A DNA stretch of 64,000 bases from Terasakiella brassicae (GTDB lineage Bacteria; Pseudomonadota; Alphaproteobacteria; Rhodospirillales; Terasakiellaceae). Below, piece by piece: positions 46,287 through 55,110 of this stretch (position 1 is the stretch's first letter; every line of letters begins with the position of its first letter). A model generated the notes under the pieces. That model searched no databases. It saw nothing but the letters and a program-made list of their open reading frames with translations, and had not been told where the DNA came from. The stretch is from positions 1 to 64,000 of the forward strand of contig NZ_BMHV01000010.1 of NCBI RefSeq assembly GCF_014641495.1, given 5' to 3'. Position numbers and translations under genes: made by a program.

Positions 46287-46321
46287 AATCACACGCCTAA
46301 AAAATATACTGTTGAAAAGAA

Positions 46322-46353
46322 CAAAGCCCCAAGGCGTTAACCTTGAGGCTTTG
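46322..46353 (-). terminator. Rho-independent terminator after tRNA-Arg(ACG)
   Basis: On the minus strand CAAAGCC-TCAAGG pairs with CCTTG-GGGCTTTG around TTAACG, followed by TTCTTTT, 5 bases beyond the tRNA CCA. Confidence 0.8.
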
Positions 46354-46357
46354 AAAA

Positions 46358-46434
46358 TGGCGCGCCCAGAAGGAGTCGAACCTCCAACCGCCTGATTCGT
46401 AGTCAGGTACTCTATCCAGTTGAGCTATGGGCGC
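46358..46434 (-). tRNA. tRNA-Arg(ACG)
   Basis: A 77-nt cloverleaf: acceptor GCGCCCA with TGGGCGC, D arm GCTC/GAGT, anticodon loop CTACGAA giving ACG, T arm with GTTCGAC, discriminator G and encoded CCA. No intron. No gene truncated at its 3' end is seen, so it does not look like an integration site. Confidence 0.95.
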
Positions 46435-46751
46435 TTATTTTATTTACCGTCCCGGAAAGAACCGTTGGGCAACCCCTTGTGGGGTGGCGCGGAAAGTAGC
46501 GATATGAAGCACATCGGTCAAGAGGAAAAATGCACTTTTTTTCAAAAAAATTACGTTCCAGATAAAATATCCTTAGGATATTGCAAAAAAACACAAATAC
46601 GCCCTTGTCGCCTACGGTTTATTTAGGGTAAGATTTGCCCGCATTTAACTGGGGGGAACCAAGGGCTTACCTCAGGGGAAATCAACAAATCATAGAGTTC
46701 GGTAGTATCCTCTGCCGAATTTGAGACTTAAAACAAAGGTAGCCGTACACT
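46435..46751. other. Intergenic region between tRNA-Arg(ACG) and the lipoprotein gene
   Basis: 317 bases with divergent promoters expected. TTGTCG and TAAGAT spaced 18 bases apart (about 46606-46635) could drive the lipoprotein gene. A small CCCC/GGGG hairpin near 46475 lacks a T run. No further gene is supported. Confidence 0.45.
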
Positions 46752-47915
46752 ATGGTTCTTAAGTGGTCAAAGGCAGGGATTGTTGTAACAACGCTCGCGT
46801 TGTCTGCGTGCTCTTTTACAGAAGAGGCATTATGGCCTTCCCTGACAGGGGAAGATCCGGCAGAAAACACTGCTACGTCTGAACAAGTTGCGCAAGAAGA
46901 AGCAGCTAGTCAATCAATCGCCAGCACGGGCCAGCCCGTCCTTGGTACAACGAATTTCGATCCGGCCCCTGTGACGCAGGGTGAAGCAACCGGCACTTTT
47001 GTTGGCAAAAAAGTCGTGAGCATGCGCAGTGAACTGGCACAGTTGATTGACCAGATCCGCGTCCACAACGGCGAATTGCAGGCATTACGTGGAAAAACGG
47101 TTCAGGATTCGCAACGTTATCATGGCACCGTTGCCGCCATTAACGCACGTTTGCAGGTCGGCACCACCCCCGGCAACCCAATCCTGGTTCAACAATTCAA
47201 CAGTTCACTAAGCGATCTGGATCGTATCAGCAGCGATATTGCGCAAATGAGCTCTCTGGCACAAAAGGTTGCCGAAGATTCCGCCATGTCGGCTTATATG
47301 CTGGAATCGGTTCAATCCGCATTCGGTCTGTCCGGTGCCGTTGATGAAGATCACCGTCAATTGGCGATTTTGCAGGATGAGGTTAATCAAACCGTTGTCT
47401 TGATCGAACGCCTCCTCAAAGAAGTCACCGAAGATGTGCGCCGCCAAACCAATTATGTTGCCGCTGAACGCGCCAACCTGAATGCACTGGCTGCGGGCGT
47501 GAAAGCCGGTGAAATTTACGGTGCATCCCTGTCCAACCGCATGAGCGGGTCCGCAACAGGCATTACATCCAGCATTACCCGTCCGAGCTTCCAACGCAGT
47601 GCGCTGCCGACAAACCGTCGCCCGCTCGTTGTTATTCGCTTTGACCGTAATAAAGTCAACTATCAGCAAGCTTTGTACACAACCGTTAGTCAGGTGCTGG
47701 ATCGTCGCCCCGATGCGACCTTTGATCTGGTTGCCATTACACCGCAACAAGCTGCGGTCGGGCAGCAGGCACTGGGTTCCACACAAGCGCGCCGTCAGGC
47801 CGAACAAGTTCTGCAAAGCCTGACTGAAATGGGCCTTCCGCCCAGCCGCGTTGCCTTGAGTGCCAGCACCAGCCGCACGGCACAGTCTAACGAAGTGCAT
47901 CTCTACTTGCGCTAA
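46752..47915 (+). CDS. Lipoprotein with coiled-coil middle and OmpA-like C-terminus
   Basis: 387 residues. Lipoprotein signal VTTLALSAC with Cys20 as the lipidation site. A Ser/Thr/Glu-rich linker (about 25-80) precedes long helices (about 85-260; ELAQLIDQIRVHNGELQALR, and VNQTVVLIERLLKEVTEDVR). The C-terminal 100 residues (RPLVVIRFDRNKVNYQQALY, LVAITPQQ, RRQAEQVLQSLTEMGLPPSR) resemble an OmpA-like peptidoglycan-binding fold, though the usual Asp and Arg ligands are not obvious. It could bridge membrane and cell wall. Family not recognised. Confidence 0.8.
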   Translation: MVLKWSKAGIVVTTLALSACSFTEEALWPSLTGEDPAENTATSEQVAQEEAASQSIASTGQPVLGTTNFDPAPVTQGEATGTFVGKKVVSMRSELAQLIDQIRVHNGELQALRGKTVQDSQRYHGTVAAINARLQVGTTPGNPILVQQFNSSLSDLDRISSDIAQMSSLAQKVAEDSAMSAYMLESVQSAFGLSGAVDEDHRQLAILQDEVNQTVVLIERLLKEVTEDVRRQTNYVAAERANLNALAAGVKAGEIYGASLSNRMSGSATGITSSITRPSFQRSALPTNRRPLVVIRFDRNKVNYQQALYTTVSQVLDRRPDATFDLVAITPQQAAVGQQALGSTQARRQAEQVLQSLTEMGLPPSRVALSASTSRTAQSNEVHLYLR

Positions 47916-47932
47916 GACAATTGACCACACGC

Positions 47933-47973
47933 AAAAAAGCCGATCCGAATAAAAAAAGCGGGTCGGCTTTTTT
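47933..47973 (+). terminator. Rho-independent terminator after the lipoprotein gene
   Basis: GCCGATCCG pairs with CGGGTCGGC (one G-U) around an A-rich loop, with flanking A and T runs, 18 bases after the stop. Confidence 0.9.
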
Positions 47974-48044
47974 ATCTTCTTTGACTTGACCGATCGTTCA
48001 AGTTATTAGAAGGGGCATTTTACGTAGAAAATTGAAGGTAAGTC

Positions 48045-48542
48045 ATGACCTCTTTGGAAGACGATATCGTTTCAGAAGTCGTATCTTGGGCTGAAGTCCA
48101 TAAAGATACGCGCGCCCTTGCCCGCCAAATCCACACAAAGGGCACATTCAAAGGCATTATCGCGATTACACGCGGCGGCCTGATACCGGCGGCCATTATG
48201 GCCCGTGAACTGGGAATTAAACTGATCGAAACCGTTTGCGTTGAGGCTTATCGCGACGATGCCGCAGAACTGAGTGGTTCCGTCAATGTAATGAAAGAAG
48301 CCAGCATGGCAGGTGACGGCGAAGATTGGCTGATGATTGACGATCTGGTCGATACCGGGACAACCGCCAAAGCCGTGCGCGAGATGATGCCGAAAGCCTT
48401 TTTCGTGACGCTTTATGCCAAACCGGAAGGCCGTCCTTTGGTTGACAGTTTTGTCAAAGAAGTTGCGCAGGAAACATGGGTGTTCTTCCCTTGGGATACC
48501 CAACTGCAATACAGCAAACCGATCGGAACCGATAAAGGTTGA
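48045..48542 (+). CDS. gpt: Xanthine phosphoribosyltransferase
   Basis: 165 residues. Salvages xanthine and guanine with PRPP. The PRPP loop WLMIDDLVDTGTTAKAVREM (about 100-119), the N-terminal IAITRGGLIPAAIMARELGI and the C-terminal ETWVFFPWDTQLQYSKPI are those of the Gpt/XGPRT family. Length is typical (about 152-170). Monocistronic with flanking terminators. Confidence 0.93.
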   Translation: MTSLEDDIVSEVVSWAEVHKDTRALARQIHTKGTFKGIIAITRGGLIPAAIMARELGIKLIETVCVEAYRDDAAELSGSVNVMKEASMAGDGEDWLMIDDLVDTGTTAKAVREMMPKAFFVTLYAKPEGRPLVDSFVKEVAQETWVFFPWDTQLQYSKPIGTDKG

Positions 48543-48563
48543 TCAAACACCCTTTGCTTTAAA

Positions 48564-48604
48564 AAAATCCCCGTACAGCAACAGTTTGTGCGGGGATTTT
48601 TATT
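48564..48604 (+). terminator. Rho-independent terminator after gpt
   Basis: AAAATCCCCG pairs with CGGGGATTTT, followed by TATT, 22 bases after the gpt stop. Confidence 0.9.
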
Positions 48605-48641
48605 GTATGCGCAACGAGAATGAACCTGCTATACTTCTTAT

Positions 48642-49715
48642 ATGAAAATCTGCTTGTTCCTTGTTACGCTTTTTGCGTCTTTTTCGGCATTTGCAAATCC
48701 CATTTTGCCCGATGGTTTTCGCCTGAACACCTTTGCCTATATCCCCGGTGCGCGCACGCTTGTCGGCGTTCCGCAACTAGGGGTCGTTTTTGTCGGGACA
48801 CGTGAGTCGTCTATTTATGCGATTCTGGATGAAAATCGGGATGGCAAAGCCGAAGAGGTCCGCCTCCTCAGCAGTAACCTGACTGTCCCGAATGGATTGG
48901 CATGGAAAGACGGTTTTCTCTATGTTATCGAACAACATCGACTGATCCGCTATGAAATCGGCACCCGACTGCCGGAAAATCTGCCGAACCCCGAAATTCT
49001 TTTTGATCAATTCCCAAACAAGCGCTGGCATGGTTGGCGTTACGGGGTCTTTGGACCGGACGGCGGTCTTTATGTCAGCATTGGCACACCTTGCAATATC
49101 TGCCGCACCCGGAGAATGGAGGGCACTATTCTTCGTTTTGATCCCGACACATGGGTTCCGGTTGTTTTTGCCCGGGGCATTCGCAACAGTGTCGGCTTGG
49201 CCTTTGATCCCGTTACGCGTGATTTATTTTTTACCGATAATGGCGCCGACAATATGGGGGATGATATTCCCGCCGATGAATTGAACCGCGCACCTGTTGC
49301 AGGTTTGCATTTCGGTTATCCCTATTTCGGGGGTGGACAATCCCGCGTCAGCGACTTTATTGATGAAACACCCCCGGCCAACCGCCCCCCGGTTCATGCT
49401 TTTCAGGCACACGTTGCCCCGTTGGGTCTGGAATTTTACACAGGAACCCGTTTTCCCGAACGTTTTACACGCGGCCTTTTTGTGGCCCAGCATGGCTCAT
49501 GGAATCGCAGCGCGCCCGTTGGCTACCGCATTTCCTTTCACCCCTTTGATGTACGCGGCAATATTGCAGGGGAGGAAATCTTTATCGACGGTTTTCTTGA
49601 CCAGGACGATCACCCGATTGCGCGCCCTGTAGACCTTGAACAATGGGCCGATGGTCGTATGTTGATTTCAGATGATTATGAGGGAACCGTCTTTATTCTT
49701 GATTATGAAGAATAA
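48642..49715 (+). CDS. Periplasmic PQQ-dependent sugar dehydrogenase-like protein (sorbosone dehydrogenase family)
   Basis: 357 residues. Signal peptide (LFLVTLFASFSAFA), then a six-bladed propeller: ILPDGFRLNTFAYIPGARTL, VPNGLAWKDGFLYVIEQHRL, the metal/PQQ-side segment GPDGGLYVSIGTPCNICRTR, FARGIRNSVGLAFDP, FTDNGADNMGDDIPADELNR and a final blade with WADGRMLISDDYEGTVFILD. The family oxidises aldoses or sorbosone in the periplasm, but many members have unknown substrates. The 3' end overlaps the convergent nnrU gene by 13 bases. Confidence 0.9.
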   Translation: MKICLFLVTLFASFSAFANPILPDGFRLNTFAYIPGARTLVGVPQLGVVFVGTRESSIYAILDENRDGKAEEVRLLSSNLTVPNGLAWKDGFLYVIEQHRLIRYEIGTRLPENLPNPEILFDQFPNKRWHGWRYGVFGPDGGLYVSIGTPCNICRTRRMEGTILRFDPDTWVPVVFARGIRNSVGLAFDPVTRDLFFTDNGADNMGDDIPADELNRAPVAGLHFGYPYFGGGQSRVSDFIDETPPANRPPVHAFQAHVAPLGLEFYTGTRFPERFTRGLFVAQHGSWNRSAPVGYRISFHPFDVRGNIAGEEIFIDGFLDQDDHPIARPVDLEQWADGRMLISDDYEGTVFILDYEE

Positions 49716-50347
49716 GGAATAACGCCAATTACAGGCCCATGCGCCATCACTAATCCACCATAAAGAACAAGGGCAAGAAGCCAGCGCCACCATCCAATAT
49801 GCGGCCAGCCTTTTTTGACACGGTTTTGTAAATCCTGCCAGTTCTCAATCCCCATTTTATCTTGTCTTTTCTTATTCAGCGAGATCGGACCATAAAGACT
49901 AAGCCCGCCCATCAAACCAAAAAACAGAACAGAAGCCACATCCCCATTGGGTAAAATATGCACAAACGACCAAAGTGCAAAAGCCCAGAAAGCCGGGTGT
50001 TTCGTCAATGCGACAATGCCGGGGTGGTCCGGGTCAAAGTTTTTGCCACCAATCCCCAACGAAAAGGGGTTCGGCTGCGAAAATGTACAGACCAAAAGCA
50101 AGCATACCCAAAACATAACGAACAAAACGGTATGACGCATCCATTGGCTCATCATCCATAATTCGACATAGGGTGCTTGCTGATAGCTGTAAATGAGCCA
50201 GACAAACAAGGCCAGACTAATCACGCCATAAACGGACATGAAGGACCGCTCCCCCATTTTCGCCACCACGCTATGACGTAAGGGGGCATAGGATGGAATG
50301 ATATGTGCAGCCAAAAAGACCGCAACACTGAACAAAAGATCCGACAT
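49703..50347 (-). CDS. nnrU: NnrU family membrane protein
   Basis: 214 residues with six or so membrane segments: VAVFLAAHIIPSYAPLRHSV, LFVMFWVCLLLVCTFSQPNP, and KHPAFWAFALWSFVHILPNG with the conserved His-Pro. NnrU is required for nitrite and nitric oxide respiration in Rhodobacter sphaeroides and lies in nor/nir loci of many alphaproteobacteria; the biochemical role is not settled. Here it is about 19 kb from nirS and without other denitrification genes next to it. Confidence 0.88.
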   Translation of the reverse strand: MSDLLFSVAVFLAAHIIPSYAPLRHSVVAKMGERSFMSVYGVISLALFVWLIYSYQQAPYVELWMMSQWMRHTVLFVMFWVCLLLVCTFSQPNPFSLGIGGKNFDPDHPGIVALTKHPAFWAFALWSFVHILPNGDVASVLFFGLMGGLSLYGPISLNKKRQDKMGIENWQDLQNRVKKGWPHIGWWRWLLALVLYGGLVMAHGPVIGVIPYSS

Positions 50348-50412
50348 AATCTTTGCAAAGCTCCTTTCGGGTCGTTAGGCTAGGGATACTGATGTAGAAT
50401 AAAGGAAATATT

Positions 50413-50622
50413 ATGGCCAACAACGCTGAACTTGCTGCAAAACTTTTACGCGCGGCATCCAACTTCTTTCGTGCAATTGCCGATCAAAACCCGGAACTGA
50501 AAGAACAGATGTTGACCAATGCGGACGCCTGCGAATTAATCGCAGATCGCGTTGAAGTTGACCCCCTCGGCATACCGGCAGACGAAGCCGAAAGCCCCCA
50601 TAATCCAGAGCAGTTAAACTAA
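50413..50622 (+). CDS. Small conserved acidic protein
   Basis: 69 residues. Helical N-terminus AELAAKLLRAASNFFRAIAD, then NADACELIADRVEVDPLG and an acidic C-terminus. A good upstream AAAGGAA supports translation. No signal peptide. I do not recognise the family, though similar small proteins occur in Rhodospirillales genomes. Its last 9 bases overlap the convergent rppH gene. Confidence 0.75.
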   Translation: MANNAELAAKLLRAASNFFRAIADQNPELKEQMLTNADACELIADRVEVDPLGIPADEAESPHNPEQLN

Positions 50623-51090
50623 ATTTTTAAACTGTCTTACGATTTCAGCATAAATATCGCGTTTGAACGGAACAATTAAGTCGACAATCTGGTCCAATTC
50701 CACCCACTGCCAACGGGCAAATTCCGGGTGTTCTGTTTCGATATCAATATCGCTATCGCTTCCTTCAAAGGCAAATGCATACCAAATTTGCTTTTGCCCG
50801 CGATATTTGCCTTTCCAGACTTTGCCGATCAACTCGTCCGGTAAATCATAGGTCAACCACCCTTCGGTCCGCCCTAAAAAGCGGGCCTTATTGGTGCCGA
50901 TCTCTTCTTCAAGTTCGCGCAAGGCCGCTGCTTCGGGATCTTCCCCTTTATCAATGCCCCCTTGTGGCATTTGCCAGGCATCCGGCGTATCCAGCCGTTC
51001 TGCAACAAAAACCTTACCATCCGAATTAATCAGACAAATCCCGACACAGGGGCGATAGGGTAAATCCTTTTTTTTCTTTTTATTTGCCAT
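50614..51090 (-). CDS. rppH: RNA pyrophosphohydrolase RppH (Nudix)
   Basis: 158 residues. Removes pyrophosphate from the 5' end of mRNA to start decay. N-terminal YRPCVGICLINSDGKVFVAE, WQMPQGGIDKGEDPEAAALR and ELEEEIG form a complete Nudix box (about 44-66), and WQWVELDQIVDLIVPFKRDI is the C-terminal family motif. It is the last gene of the long minus-strand block and follows yibQ by one base. Confidence 0.95.
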   Translation of the reverse strand: MANKKKKKDLPYRPCVGICLINSDGKVFVAERLDTPDAWQMPQGGIDKGEDPEAAALRELEEEIGTNKARFLGRTEGWLTYDLPDELIGKVWKGKYRGQKQIWYAFAFEGSDSDIDIETEHPEFARWQWVELDQIVDLIVPFKRDIYAEIVRQFKNLV

Positions 51091-51091
51091 G

Positions 51092-52522
51092 TCAGGATTT
51101 TTGCCTTCCCGCCAGAAAACTCATGGGTGTTAATTGCACGCCCTGAGCTTGCAAACTCCCGGCCCATGTCTTCAGGATTTCCAGACTATTGGGCGTTGCA
51201 CGCATCATGGCAACCGTCATCCCCTGATTTTTGGCAACCGCTGCCAAAGTTTCCAGCTGTGCCCGGATCCGTGTCGGTGCCACATTGGTATCGACTTGGC
51301 TGTTGGCAATGGCGCGGGGCAATTGCATCTGGTCTGCCATTTCCAAGGAAACACTACCTTGCGCCGTATGCGGATCCATAAAGAACAAACCACGGGCTTT
51401 CAATTCCCCCAACACCGGCGCCATCGCTTTGGCATCCCGCAAAAAACGTGTTCCGTATTCACCGACAAATCCGGTATAGCCTTGCGCCTGCCCCATAATC
51501 AAACTTAACAGTTTCAGGTTTTCCGCCGGTTTTTTCGTCGTCATCATGGCCAAGGGGCCGGGATCATCAACCGGAAAGCTTTCCGCTTCCATCGGTAAAT
51601 CCAACAAAACTTCATGGCCCATCGCACGGGCTTTTTCCACCCATTGCTTCACGCCGCGTCCATAGGGGCTAAAGGCAAGTGTTGCCTCTGCCGGGGCATG
51701 ATCGATGACGGCTTGCGTCAAACTTTCACTCATGCCCAACCCGGTGATGACAAGGCCGATCATAGGTTTGCTGGGATCCCCGCCAAAGGGACGGGCATAT
51801 GTTTTCCACGATTCACGACCGTCTTCTGAAATAATCGGCAGCAAACCTTCCTGTGTTTGTTCCAACAACTTCCCATCTACGGCTTGGGCGGCACCTTGCG
51901 CGGCTTTTGGTGTTCCCAATCCTGCCACGGCCGTTGGCAAAACAGCCGGGATCATCACGCCGACCTCACCCACAGCCGCTGTTGACAATGGGGCATCCGG
52001 GTTTTCAGGATTATATCCCCCCATATTCCCCCCCATAGAAGGGGCTGGACTTGATGGGGCTTCAGACAAAGCGGCCCCAGCTGTCAATTTACCTGTTGTG
52101 GCACCACCTGCGGTCAGTTTTGCACCACCCGTCACACCCCCTGCCGTCAATTTTGTTTGTGGCGTCAGGCCGGATGTGGCCTGTTGTTGCAGGGCCAGAC
52201 CAACCGCCGTCCCCACACCGCCGGATTTTGCCGCCCCGGCCTCTGCCATTTCAGCATCATCACCGTCGGACATAAAATACCATGCCCCGCCGCCGATAGC
52301 CGACAGTCCCAAGACCGCCGCAACACCAATGATCGCCAGCTTCTTTTTATCTTTCAGCAGCTCTTTGAATTTAGATGATCCGCCCCCTTCATCATAATCG
52401 AAATCGTCTTCTAAATCGAAGTCGTCATCGTCATAATCGGTGGGGGCGGGAACGCCGCTTTCCCCACTTGGCATATCATCGTCATCATCCAGATCAAAGT
52501 CGTCGAGGGTGTCGTCGGCCAT
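51092..52522 (-). CDS. yibQ: Divergent polysaccharide deacetylase family protein (YibQ type)
   Basis: 476 residues. An acidic cytosolic N-terminus (DDFDLDDDDDMPSGESG and more), one membrane anchor (LAIIGVAAVLGLSAIGGGAW, about 72-91), a low-complexity linker with repeated KLTAGG and a C-terminal divergent deacetylase barrel (about 245-476): IGLVITGLGMSESLTQAVID, LAFSPYGRGVKQWVEKARAM, GHEVLLDLPMEAESFP, and FFMDPHTAQGS. YibQ-type domains lie next to envC and ctpA in many proteobacteria and are thought to act on cell wall or glycans. The long acidic N-terminus is more elaborate than in enterobacterial YibQ. Confidence 0.87.
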   Translation of the reverse strand: MADDTLDDFDLDDDDDMPSGESGVPAPTDYDDDDFDLEDDFDYDEGGGSSKFKELLKDKKKLAIIGVAAVLGLSAIGGGAWYFMSDGDDAEMAEAGAAKSGGVGTAVGLALQQQATSGLTPQTKLTAGGVTGGAKLTAGGATTGKLTAGAALSEAPSSPAPSMGGNMGGYNPENPDAPLSTAAVGEVGVMIPAVLPTAVAGLGTPKAAQGAAQAVDGKLLEQTQEGLLPIISEDGRESWKTYARPFGGDPSKPMIGLVITGLGMSESLTQAVIDHAPAEATLAFSPYGRGVKQWVEKARAMGHEVLLDLPMEAESFPVDDPGPLAMMTTKKPAENLKLLSLIMGQAQGYTGFVGEYGTRFLRDAKAMAPVLGELKARGLFFMDPHTAQGSVSLEMADQMQLPRAIANSQVDTNVAPTRIRAQLETLAAVAKNQGMTVAMMRATPNSLEILKTWAGSLQAQGVQLTPMSFLAGRQKS

Positions 52523-52537
52523 GTCAGTTACTTTCCG

Positions 52538-53854
52538 TTATTCTTCCGTTGTACGCGGCATTTCAGAATAAAGGGCAATCCCGGCGATCAGATCCAGCGC
52601 ACGGCTTAACTGATAGTCTTCCGGTTTTTCTTCTTCTTTATCCTTGCCGTTACGTTCGGCTTCAACTTTCTTTTGCCGTTCTTCTGCATTCTCATCGGTA
52701 TTTTCAAGAGAACCACGCAAATCCGCCTCGCGTGTTCCCACACCCGTTCCAATTTTTTCAATACGGGCGATTTCAACCTTGATATCGGGTTCGATCCCAA
52801 CCGCCTGAATAGAACGCCCGGATGGTGTGTAATAACGCGCGGTTGTCAAACGCATCGCCCCATTTGTTCCCATCGGAATGATAGTTTGAACGGACCCTTT
52901 CCCAAAAGAACGTGTCCCCAAGATCAAGGCACGGGCATGATCCTGTAACGCCCCGGCAACAATTTCAGACGCAGACGCAGACCCACCGTTAATCAACACC
53001 ACAATCGGCAAACCATCGGCAATATCGCCGGGACGGGCGTTAAAACGTTGAATATCTTCGACACGCCGCGAACGCGTTGAAACAATCTCGCCTTGGTTCA
53101 AAAACGCATCTGAAACAGAGATTGCCTGATCCAGCAAACCACCCGGATTGTTTCGCAAATCCAGAACAAGCCCTTTCAGGCGGTCGCCTTTTTCTTCATT
53201 AAAGGCATCAACCGCTTTTTTCAGGCCCATCTCGGTCTGCTCGGTAAAGCTTGTGATGCGGATATAACCGACATCGCCTTCCAGATGGTGACGCACGGAA
53301 GGCACCTTGATCACAGCCCGCGTCACGGTCACATCAAACGGTTTTTCCCCGTTTCTGCGAATCGTCATTGTCATATCGGCGCCAACCGGGCCGCGCATTT
53401 TATCAACGGCCTGATTAAGCGTTAATCCATTAACCGGTTGACCATCCAAATGACTGATCAAGTCACCGGCCTTGATACCTGCTTTAAAGGCCGGTGTTTC
53501 ATCAATGGGGGAAATTACTTTGATCAATCCGCTCGGGTCCATAGAAACCTGAATGCCCAAACCGCCGAACTGCCCTTTGGTTTGCACTTGCATATCTTTG
53601 AAATGATCGGCATTCAAAAAGCTGGAATGCGGATCAAGTGAGCTCAGCATCCCCTGAATCGCGGCTTCTATGATTTCTTGATCGGTTTTCTCTTCCACAT
53701 AATCGGTGCGGACTTTTTCAAAAACATCACCGAACAAGTCGAGAAGCTGATAAGTCTTGCTCGGATCGTCTTTCTTGACCTCTTGGGCCCCAAGTTGGGT
53801 CGCCAACAAAAATGTGCCGAGGAAAGCGATCGTTGTGGAAAGTCGAATGGTCAT
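52538..53854 (-). CDS. ctpA: C-terminal processing peptidase CtpA (S41)
   Basis: 438 residues from the ATG at 53852-53854, which overlaps the envC stop (ATGA). Signal peptide (IAFLGTFLLATQLGAQ), a PDZ domain (about 85-165; GGLGIQVSMDPSGLIKVISP), and the S41 catalytic core with Ser294 in NGGSASASEIVAGAL and Lys319 in GTRSFGKGSVQT. A charged tail with Glu/Lys repeats follows. A periplasmic protease that usually controls cell-wall hydrolases, which fits its place after envC. Confidence 0.94.
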   Translation of the reverse strand: MTIRLSTTIAFLGTFLLATQLGAQEVKKDDPSKTYQLLDLFGDVFEKVRTDYVEEKTDQEIIEAAIQGMLSSLDPHSSFLNADHFKDMQVQTKGQFGGLGIQVSMDPSGLIKVISPIDETPAFKAGIKAGDLISHLDGQPVNGLTLNQAVDKMRGPVGADMTMTIRRNGEKPFDVTVTRAVIKVPSVRHHLEGDVGYIRITSFTEQTEMGLKKAVDAFNEEKGDRLKGLVLDLRNNPGGLLDQAISVSDAFLNQGEIVSTRSRRVEDIQRFNARPGDIADGLPIVVLINGGSASASEIVAGALQDHARALILGTRSFGKGSVQTIIPMGTNGAMRLTTARYYTPSGRSIQAVGIEPDIKVEIARIEKIGTGVGTREADLRGSLENTDENAEERQKKVEAERNGKDKEEEKPEDYQLSRALDLIAGIALYSEMPRTTEE

Positions 53855-55110
53855 CCTTGCGCCTTTGCATTGCGTTGCCGGATCCATGGCAACGGATTGA
53901 TCGGTGCGCCGTTTTTGCGCAGTTCAAAATAAAGAGGGTCACTATTGGATTTATCCACAGACATGGTTCCAACAGGTTCCCCCGCCAAGAGCCATTGCCC
54001 CACAGATACATCAATACGATCCATCCCAGTCAGTAGTGTATGATATCCAGCGCCATGATCAATGATTAACAGCTGCTTATACCCCCGAAAAGGGCCTGCA
54101 AATGCAATTTGACCGTCATAAGTGGCAACAATTTGCGCCCCACGCCGGGTTTGGAAGCTAAGTCCCTTGTGTTTCCCCCCCAATTTTTCACGTTCCCCAA
54201 ACTGCATGACAATTGCGCCGCTCGCCGGACGTGTCAAATTCCCTTTGGATTTTGTGATCGGTTTCCCGCTGGGTGGTTTGCCCAAAACGATTTCAAGATC
54301 GTTATCGTCTTCCTCAGTTTGCGGTGTATCGGGTTTACGCGGTGGTGTCGCAGCCTGAATTTTGGCCTGACGTTTTTTTTCGCGCTCAATCTCAGCCAAC
54401 AAATTACGCAATGAATTTGCCTTTTGGCTGAGTTTCTCAATCCGCTGCCCTGCTGCCTTGCTATCGGCAAGATATTTCACACTCAGGGCTTTTTTCTCTT
54501 CGATCAAAACATTCAGGCGGCGGCGTTCATCCTCAAGATCACGATTGGCATAACCCAGTCGCTTTTTTTGATCTTCCAGCTTTTCACGCTTTTGCGCGTA
54601 TCCTTCAACTTCTTGGCGCAAAGCCTCTGCCTGCGCCTGAATATGGGGCACAATAGAGCGTAATAAAATCGCACTGCGCACCATATCAGCAGGCGGTTGC
54701 GGCAAGGCAATAATGGCTTCGGGCGGGTTCAGCGCCATACGTTGTAATGCCATTAAGGTTTCCACAGATTGACCGTGGCGTTCTTCCAGAACTTTTCGCG
54801 CCTGCTTTTCTTCAAACGTAATTTCCGCCAATGCCTTTTCCAAACGCGTCACATTGGCTTCGCGTTGTTGAACAGATTGTGACAAGGCAATCAGTTCGGC
54901 CCGCAGGGCGGAGGCTTCTTTTTTAAGTTGTTCGGATTTCAGACGGAAATCCGTTTTATGTTGTTCGCTGGTTTTAATATCGCTTTCAATACGGCGCAAT
55001 TCATCCTGTTGACTGGCCGCATCGGCTGTGATCGCCATTGTGCATAAGAACAACGCCGAACACCCTGTTAAAATTGTGCGATATTTATTCCGCTGCACGA
55101 AGTCCTGCAC
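53851..55110 (-). CDS. envC: Murein hydrolase activator EnvC-like protein (degenerate LytM domain)
   Basis: 419 residues. Signal peptide (LTGCSALFLCTMAITADA), a long coiled coil (about 30-250; repeated KxLxxxxE patterns) and a C-terminal M23/LytM domain (about 295-410). The zinc-binding motifs are degenerate: GGKHKGLSFQTRRG lacks the metal Asp, and GYHTLLTGM replaces HxH. As in E. coli EnvC, this predicts an activator of amidases and not an active peptidase. SDPLYFELRKNGAPINPLPW closes the domain. Overlaps gpmI by 26 bases and ctpA by 4. Confidence 0.92.
   Translation of the reverse strand: MQDFVQRNKYRTILTGCSALFLCTMAITADAASQQDELRRIESDIKTSEQHKTDFRLKSEQLKKEASALRAELIALSQSVQQREANVTRLEKALAEITFEEKQARKVLEERHGQSVETLMALQRMALNPPEAIIALPQPPADMVRSAILLRSIVPHIQAQAEALRQEVEGYAQKREKLEDQKKRLGYANRDLEDERRRLNVLIEEKKALSVKYLADSKAAGQRIEKLSQKANSLRNLLAEIEREKKRQAKIQAATPPRKPDTPQTEEDDNDLEIVLGKPPSGKPITKSKGNLTRPASGAIVMQFGEREKLGGKHKGLSFQTRRGAQIVATYDGQIAFAGPFRGYKQLLIIDHGAGYHTLLTGMDRIDVSVGQWLLAGEPVGTMSVDKSNSDPLYFELRKNGAPINPLPWIRQRNAKAQG

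Noticed and set aside
51705-52397. 230-codon frame antisense to yibQ
   Set aside because: Pro/Ala-rich shadow of the low-complexity linker of the real gene on the other strand.
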